Below are positions 34,388 through 38,100 of a stretch of 38,100 nt of DNA, one piece after another. A program made the position numbers and the translations under genes. The notes below the pieces were generated by a model. The model made no database searches. It was not told the origin of the DNA and saw nothing but the letters and a program-made list of their open reading frames with translations. Source of the DNA: CAYMTR01 sp964393405 (GTDB lineage: Bacteria > Bacteroidota > Bacteroidia > Bacteroidales > Prolixibacteraceae); assembly GCA_964393405.1 (NCBI GenBank), contig CAYMTR010000032.1, forward strand, positions 1 through 38,100. The letters run 5' to 3'. Each line of letters starts with the position of its first letter. The first letter of the stretch is position 1.

Positions 34388-34687
34388 TTAGATAAATCTG
34401 TATGCTAAAACAGCAAATCCATATATAAAGCATGCCATGACTATGCCTTTAGATCCTGTCATATATTTTAACTGAAGGAACAGATAAAACAATGGTAGGT
34501 CTGACAAAACACAAAGACTCATTATCTTGAATAACAAACCGTAGGTATGCAGATTTTGGATATACAGCGAAAAGGGTACATCTCCGAACTTTAACAGATA
34601 GTAAATAAAGAATATTAATATTGGGAGTATTAGTCCGAATGCTAAACCCCAAATTATTTTATCAAAAAACGGTTTCTTTTTTATCAT
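34388..34687 (-). CDS. Small integral membrane protein, 99 aa
   Basis: The protein has three hydrophobic segments (about 11-31, 48-75 and 80-97) with a short basic N-terminus (MIKKK), so it is probably a three-helix inner-membrane protein. I do not recognise a family. Its ATG overlaps the surE stop by 4 bp and its stop is 5 bp before the lpxB start. Such tight coupling suggests a role with LPS or envelope synthesis, but that is inference. The hydrophobic reading and the overlap make it very likely a real gene. Confidence 0.8.
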   Translation of the reverse strand: MIKKKPFFDKIIWGLAFGLILPILIFFIYYLLKFGDVPFSLYIQNLHTYGLLFKIMSLCVLSDLPLFYLFLQLKYMTGSKGIVMACFIYGFAVLAYRFI

Positions 34688-35442
34688 ATTTTCCAGTTTT
34701 TCAAGTTTTCTAAGTATGAGTGGTCTGTTAAGTCTGTCTTTATTGGAACTACCGAAACCATACCCTCTGAAAGCATGTGATTGTCTGTATCTGTCAACCC
34801 ATTATCCATGCTTTTGAAGTATCCCGTGATCCAGTAATATGATCTGTTGTGTGGGTCCTTCCTTTCTTCAAATTCATTTACCCATCTGCCGGTTCCCTGT
34901 CTGCATATCGCTATCCCATTGGGCTTTCCCTTAGGTATGTTTACATTTAAACAAGTTCCTAGGGGCAATCCGTTTTCAAATATTCCTGTTATTATTTTTC
35001 GCGCATATTCTTTCGAATAAGAAAAATCAGCATCCGGGTCATACTCACATAACGAAAATCCAACTGCCGGAACTTCATGAATGCAACCTTCTATTACTGC
35101 TCCCATGGTTCCCGAATAATGTATGCTGATTGATGAATTAACTCCATGGTTAATGCCGGAAAGTATAATATCTGGCTGACGGTCAAGAAGTTTGTCAAAA
35201 GCTATTTTTATGCAATCTACCGGGGTGCCTGTACAGCTATAAGAAGTACAGTGACTTCCATGTTCGTGCTTTGTTAATCTGACAGGCGTTTCTACAGTTA
35301 AAGCCATCGACATTGCTGAACGTGGACCATGAGGGGCTACAACAATCACATCTCCAAACTCTTTCCCAACTTCAGTAAGTTCTTTCAGCCCTTTAGCTCC
35401 GATACCATCATCATTACTAATTAAAATTAATTTTCTTCCCAT
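34684..35442 (-). CDS. surE: 5'-nucleotidase SurE
   Basis: Dephosphorylates nucleoside monophosphates; linked in other bacteria to stationary-phase survival. The 252-aa protein has the family signatures ISNDDGIGAKG (N10, D11, D12 metal site), CTGTPVDCIKIA and LSGINHGVNSSISIHYSGTMGAV. It is 2 bp after the HD-domain gene and overlaps the next gene by 4 bp, in the unit HD-surE-small membrane protein-lpxB-gldFG. Confidence 0.96.
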   Translation of the reverse strand: MGRKLILISNDDGIGAKGLKELTEVGKEFGDVIVVAPHGPRSAMSMALTVETPVRLTKHEHGSHCTSYSCTGTPVDCIKIAFDKLLDRQPDIILSGINHGVNSSISIHYSGTMGAVIEGCIHEVPAVGFSLCEYDPDADFSYSKEYARKIITGIFENGLPLGTCLNVNIPKGKPNGIAICRQGTGRWVNEFEERKDPHNRSYYWITGYFKSMDNGLTDTDNHMLSEGMVSVVPIKTDLTDHSYLENLKNWKI

Positions 35443-35444
35443 TC

Positions 35445-36269
35445 TTAGCGAAGTTTGTTCTCTACAAATATTCTGGCTTTGCTAAAACATTCAAAAATGC
35501 TGTCACTTAATGACATTGTATTGAATATTTTCCTAATATATTCTCTCTTGTTTACTATTGAAAAGCTTTCACTGAAGTTAAGGTCATAAACCAGCGATAG
35601 CTGAAGCATCTTAAAATCAGCTACTGTTCGCAATTCACTCTTTTCCGGCATCTCTCCCGATAACATGCTTAGCATTACCGGTCTTGATACTTCATCCGAT
35701 TCTTTGAGTTGATAAGTAAAGGCAGGATTCTTAAATACATTTTCATCAGAAAACTCCTTTGTAGATAAATCCAGAATGTCAATTTTATCAGCATCCCTCA
35801 GTATTTTACATACAAACACTACCGCAGGGTTCTCATCTTTTGAAATGGTTTTCTTGTTGTGATAGTAAACCGATTTTGTGACAATATTCTTAGCTAATTT
35901 GGGTAATGAGTCAAGCCATCCCTCTTTCTCGATAAGCTTCAACGCTATATCGGCGTGGTCTTTAGTTTCAGAATCCATGAAACTCTTGAAGATTTTGAAT
36001 TGTTCGAACCTCCCAACATCATGCAACAATGCCGAAAGCTCAGCTATCAATATAGTATTTTCATCACATTTTAAGCTTCTTGCGAGAACTTCAGTGTATC
36101 CAATTACTCTGTTAATGTGTTCTCTCTTGAGATTGTAGTTGTAATTCTCAATTTCATCTTCACTCTCGAATGAATGGATGTAATCCATCACTTTGTTGCA
36201 TATTGAGCTGTAATCCCTTATCAATATGCTGGTTGCGACTTTGTCTATTTTTTCAATGATGTGGGTCAT
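35445..36269 (-). CDS. HD-domain phosphohydrolase-like protein
   Basis: The 274-aa protein has a metal-dependent HD fold: H51 in REHINRV, H83 and D84 in ALLHDVGRF, further His in KDHADIAL, and Asp in LRDADKIDIL. This ligand set is complete for an HD phosphohydrolase. There is no signal peptide. The substrate is unknown; nucleotides and cyclic dinucleotides are both possible, though it has no HD-GYP signature. A TATTTTTG box (36299-36292) lies about 22 bp upstream, so it probably leads the tightly spaced surE-lpxB-gldFG unit. Confidence 0.88.
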   Translation of the reverse strand: MTHIIEKIDKVATSILIRDYSSICNKVMDYIHSFESEDEIENYNYNLKREHINRVIGYTEVLARSLKCDENTILIAELSALLHDVGRFEQFKIFKSFMDSETKDHADIALKLIEKEGWLDSLPKLAKNIVTKSVYYHNKKTISKDENPAVVFVCKILRDADKIDILDLSTKEFSDENVFKNPAFTYQLKESDEVSRPVMLSMLSGEMPEKSELRTVADFKMLQLSLVYDLNFSESFSIVNKREYIRKIFNTMSLSDSIFECFSKARIFVENKLR

Positions 36270-36358
36270 AATCTTAGGTTTCTCTTTACAACAAAAATAC
36301 CTAAATTTTTCAATCAGTCCGAAGGAAGTTGATATTATTAGTATTACTGTAATTTTCC

Positions 36359-36961
36359 TTAAAATATAATTCCCTCAGGTATTTTAATTTCAGGAGCCCT
36401 CTCAAAATCAAGCATTGCATTTATCAGCTTCAGCTTACAATATTTTAAAATGTCGCTCTCCTTAATATTTCTTTCTTTTACAATTCCTTGATTTAATAAA
36501 AACTCCCTCTGTGTGCCTTTAAGAAGGGGGCTGTCAGAGGTATACCAATTTTCTCCGTCAAAAAAAATAATGTTCGCTGAAAACGAATCGCTTACCATAC
36601 CATTCTTGATAATTATTATGTCGTCGCATTCTCCTCTTTGCCCGAAAAGATATTCTAAAGTTGTTCTGTCTGTTGTTTTATATGTGTAGTCAATAGTCTC
36701 ATTATGTACTACTTTGCAACTTTTAATGATTCTTTGTTCATACAAAGAAATTTCGGTAATTATGTTTCCGTCAGAATACTTAACCCTACACTTGTATCTT
36801 TCGTCTGAAATATCTTCTGGAATAATAATATGCTCATTCAAATCAATATCCTTGTTCAACCCAAGATATTCTTTTAATCCATTATTGAACCTTTTATTGT
36901 GCAGCTCTATGTTGTGAAGTCGCTTATTCTCAATCAGTATTGCTTCTGTTAATGGGTACAT
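36359..36961 (-). CDS. pabC: Short class IV PLP enzyme, probable aminodeoxychorismate lyase
   Basis: A 200-aa fold-type IV protein, shorter than standard aminodeoxychorismate lyase by about 70 residues. Its location after pabB and the Schiff-base Lys candidate (K95 in YTYKTTDR) point to a role in p-aminobenzoate synthesis for folate. In the usual TEGSRSN-type loop the Glu is an Asp here (SDSFSAN), a small departure. The gene overlaps pabB by 32 bp in another frame, which indicates translational coupling. It could also act on a related substrate. Confidence 0.8.
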   Translation of the reverse strand: MYPLTEAILIENKRLHNIELHNKRFNNGLKEYLGLNKDIDLNEHIIIPEDISDERYKCRVKYSDGNIITEISLYEQRIIKSCKVVHNETIDYTYKTTDRTTLEYLFGQRGECDDIIIIKNGMVSDSFSANIIFFDGENWYTSDSPLLKGTQREFLLNQGIVKERNIKESDILKYCKLKLINAMLDFERAPEIKIPEGIIF

Positions 36962-37916
36962 ATATTTTATTTATTAATTCATTATACTCATCAGTACAAT
37001 CGCTTTGAGCCGTTATTCCTCCGCCACTCTTGTAAGTCAATAGACCATCAATGCTTTCTATGTAACGTATTATCACACAACAATCAAAGTCCTTTCCGTC
37101 AAAATAACCTGCTATTCCTGTATAAAAGCCTCTTTCGTAGTTTTCAACTGTTTTAATGATTTCAAGGGTCTTCTTTTTGGGCGCTCCAGTAACCGAACCT
37201 GCAGGCAGCAATTTGAATATCATCTCTCCCGGATTATTTATTGCATCTTCATCCAAATCACCACTGATCATTGAACTTACCTGAAGCAGCTTTTTCTCTT
37301 TGGATATTACTTCATCAATATACCTGAATTTTTCAACTCTCACATTTCTTGCAACCATGCTGAGGTCGTTTCTTAATAAATCGACAATAGTGGCGTGCTC
37401 AGCCTGCTCCTTGGCATTGCTTAGCAAACTCTCACTTGCGTTGGGCTGCGCTGCGTCAATGGTTCCTTTCATCGGATGTGTGAATATCTTATTCCCCTTT
37501 GTTTTAATAAATATTTCGGGTGAAAAGAACACAAATTCATTCTTGTATAGAAGTTTATATTTTGCTTCAGACCGATGAAATATTTCATTAAGCGACAAAT
37601 TTGTTGATATAGGGGTAGGCAATGTAAGGTTTACTAAATACGTGTCTCCTTTTTTCAGAAACTCCTGAATAAGGTAAAATTTCTCCTTATATGCTGAAAA
37701 AGAAACAGTTTTCCTTTCAAATTTGAAATCATAATCGTCCAAAGTTGTTTCTTTGAAATTACGTATGTTGTTGAAGTTAAAAAGTATATCCTTGGCAAAA
37801 GCCTCATCAGGGTCTGCAACTATGCAATTTTGCATTTCATAGTCAATAATAAAGAGGAATTTATCACCTTTTTTAGCCCGATAATTGATTTCCTTTATTG
37901 CACATTTTTTGTCCAT
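36930..37916 (-). CDS. pabB: Aminodeoxychorismate synthase component I
   Basis: Converts chorismate to 4-amino-4-deoxychorismate, the first step to p-aminobenzoate and folate. From the ATG at 37916 the protein is 328 aa, a compact chorismate-binding domain without the long N-terminal part seen in E. coli PabB. Signatures are HPMKGTIDA, LLRNDLSMV and GSVTGAPKKKTLEII. The partner amidotransferase PabA is not in the window, so it is encoded elsewhere or free ammonia is used. A TAATTTTG box (37930-37923) ends 7 bp before the ATG, so the mRNA may have almost no leader. Confidence 0.93.
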   Translation of the reverse strand: MDKKCAIKEINYRAKKGDKFLFIIDYEMQNCIVADPDEAFAKDILFNFNNIRNFKETTLDDYDFKFERKTVSFSAYKEKFYLIQEFLKKGDTYLVNLTLPTPISTNLSLNEIFHRSEAKYKLLYKNEFVFFSPEIFIKTKGNKIFTHPMKGTIDAAQPNASESLLSNAKEQAEHATIVDLLRNDLSMVARNVRVEKFRYIDEVISKEKKLLQVSSMISGDLDEDAINNPGEMIFKLLPAGSVTGAPKKKTLEIIKTVENYERGFYTGIAGYFDGKDFDCCVIIRYIESIDGLLTYKSGGGITAQSDCTDEYNELINKIYVPINRSNTD

Positions 37917-38000
37917 CAAATACAAAATTACTATTTAGAGCGTTAGTTTGATTATTTGCATAAAAAATGGGAACTTACTTTCAAAACTATCGAAGTTTTT

Positions 38001-38008
38001 TAAATTTG
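38001..38008 (+). promoter_or_regulatory. -7 box of tRNA-Arg(CCG)
   Basis: TAAATTTG matches TAnnTTTG exactly, with the predicted start about 12 nt before the tRNA. A well-spaced TTTG near -33 was not found. Confidence 0.55.
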
Positions 38009-38027
38009 TGGCGCTAAGTAAAAAAAT

Positions 38028-38100
38028 GGTCCTATAGTTCAATGGATAGAATTTCAGATTCCGGTTCTGACGATGTGGGTTCGAATCCCGCTAGGATCAC
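38028..38100 (+). tRNA. tRNA-Arg (anticodon CCG)
   Basis: The acceptor stem GGTCCTA/TAGGATC has one G-U pair, followed by discriminator A at 38099. The anticodon stem TCAGA/TCTGA encloses loop TTCCGGT with anticodon CCG. The T arm has the GGTTCGAATCC signature. The window ends one base past the discriminator, so I cannot tell whether CCA is encoded. Confidence 0.92.

Noticed and set aside
1..38100. CRISPR arrays, transposases, phage genes, toxin-antitoxin pairs and restriction systems
   Set aside because: I looked through both strands and saw no repeat-spacer pattern and no protein with motifs of these groups.

Overview
This is an AT-rich stretch (about two-thirds A+T by eye) of a Bacteroidetes/Bacteroidota chromosome, probably from the Bacteroidales/Marinilabiliales side. 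Several signs agree. The primary sigma factor is short and has no region 1.1. At least a dozen promoter regions contain the Bacteroidetes -7 box TAnnTTTG. There is a GldF-GldG gliding protein, a secreted protein with a type IX secretion-like C-terminal domain, an OstA/LptA-like protein behind a chain of PpiC foldases, and small outer-membrane barrels. A flavodiiron protein suggests an anaerobe or microaerophile.

Layout. Positions 1-6160: 3' truncated tRNA-Arg(ACG), an unknown 250-aa gene, rpe, the primary sigma factor, mltG (all minus), a flavodiiron protein (plus), then a DUF937 protein and a LEA-like helical protein (minus). Positions 6274-14675 (minus): a probable envelope-biogenesis run, read guaB, three PpiC-type isomerases, a MoxR ATPase and OstA-like. 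Positions 14797-21157: recQ (plus), a DUF2520 dehydrogenase-like gene (minus), then three plus-strand genes: an SGNH-like secreted protein, a class IV aminotransferase and rlmD. Positions 21160-24509 (minus): the accessory-looking part, with a lipoprotein and three small outer-membrane barrels, a 96-bp MITE-like hairpin between them, and a hairpin-rich leader in front. The 531-bp gap at 24510-25040 is the only long gene-free stretch. Positions 25041-30711: an unusual MBL-fold protein, an MscS channel, an M64 peptidase (plus), a DnaQ-type exonuclease and dnaN. Positions 30827-37916 (minus): pabB-pabC, then HD protein, surE, a small membrane protein, lpxB and a fused gldFG, very tightly packed. 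Positions 38028-38100: tRNA-Arg(CCG).

Most of the window is core housekeeping and envelope biogenesis. I found no clear large undescribed system: no CRISPR array, transposase, phage genes or recognisable defence island. The most unusual items are (1) the lipoprotein plus three-barrel cluster with its candidate attenuator leader and MITE-like hairpin, (2) the MBL protein whose metal-site Asp positions are Cys and Asn, (3) the SGNH-like protein that combines a lipobox-like signal with a T9SS-like tail, (4) the DUF937 protein with two DxDxDG loops paired with a LEA-like partner, and (5) the GldF-GldG fusion.
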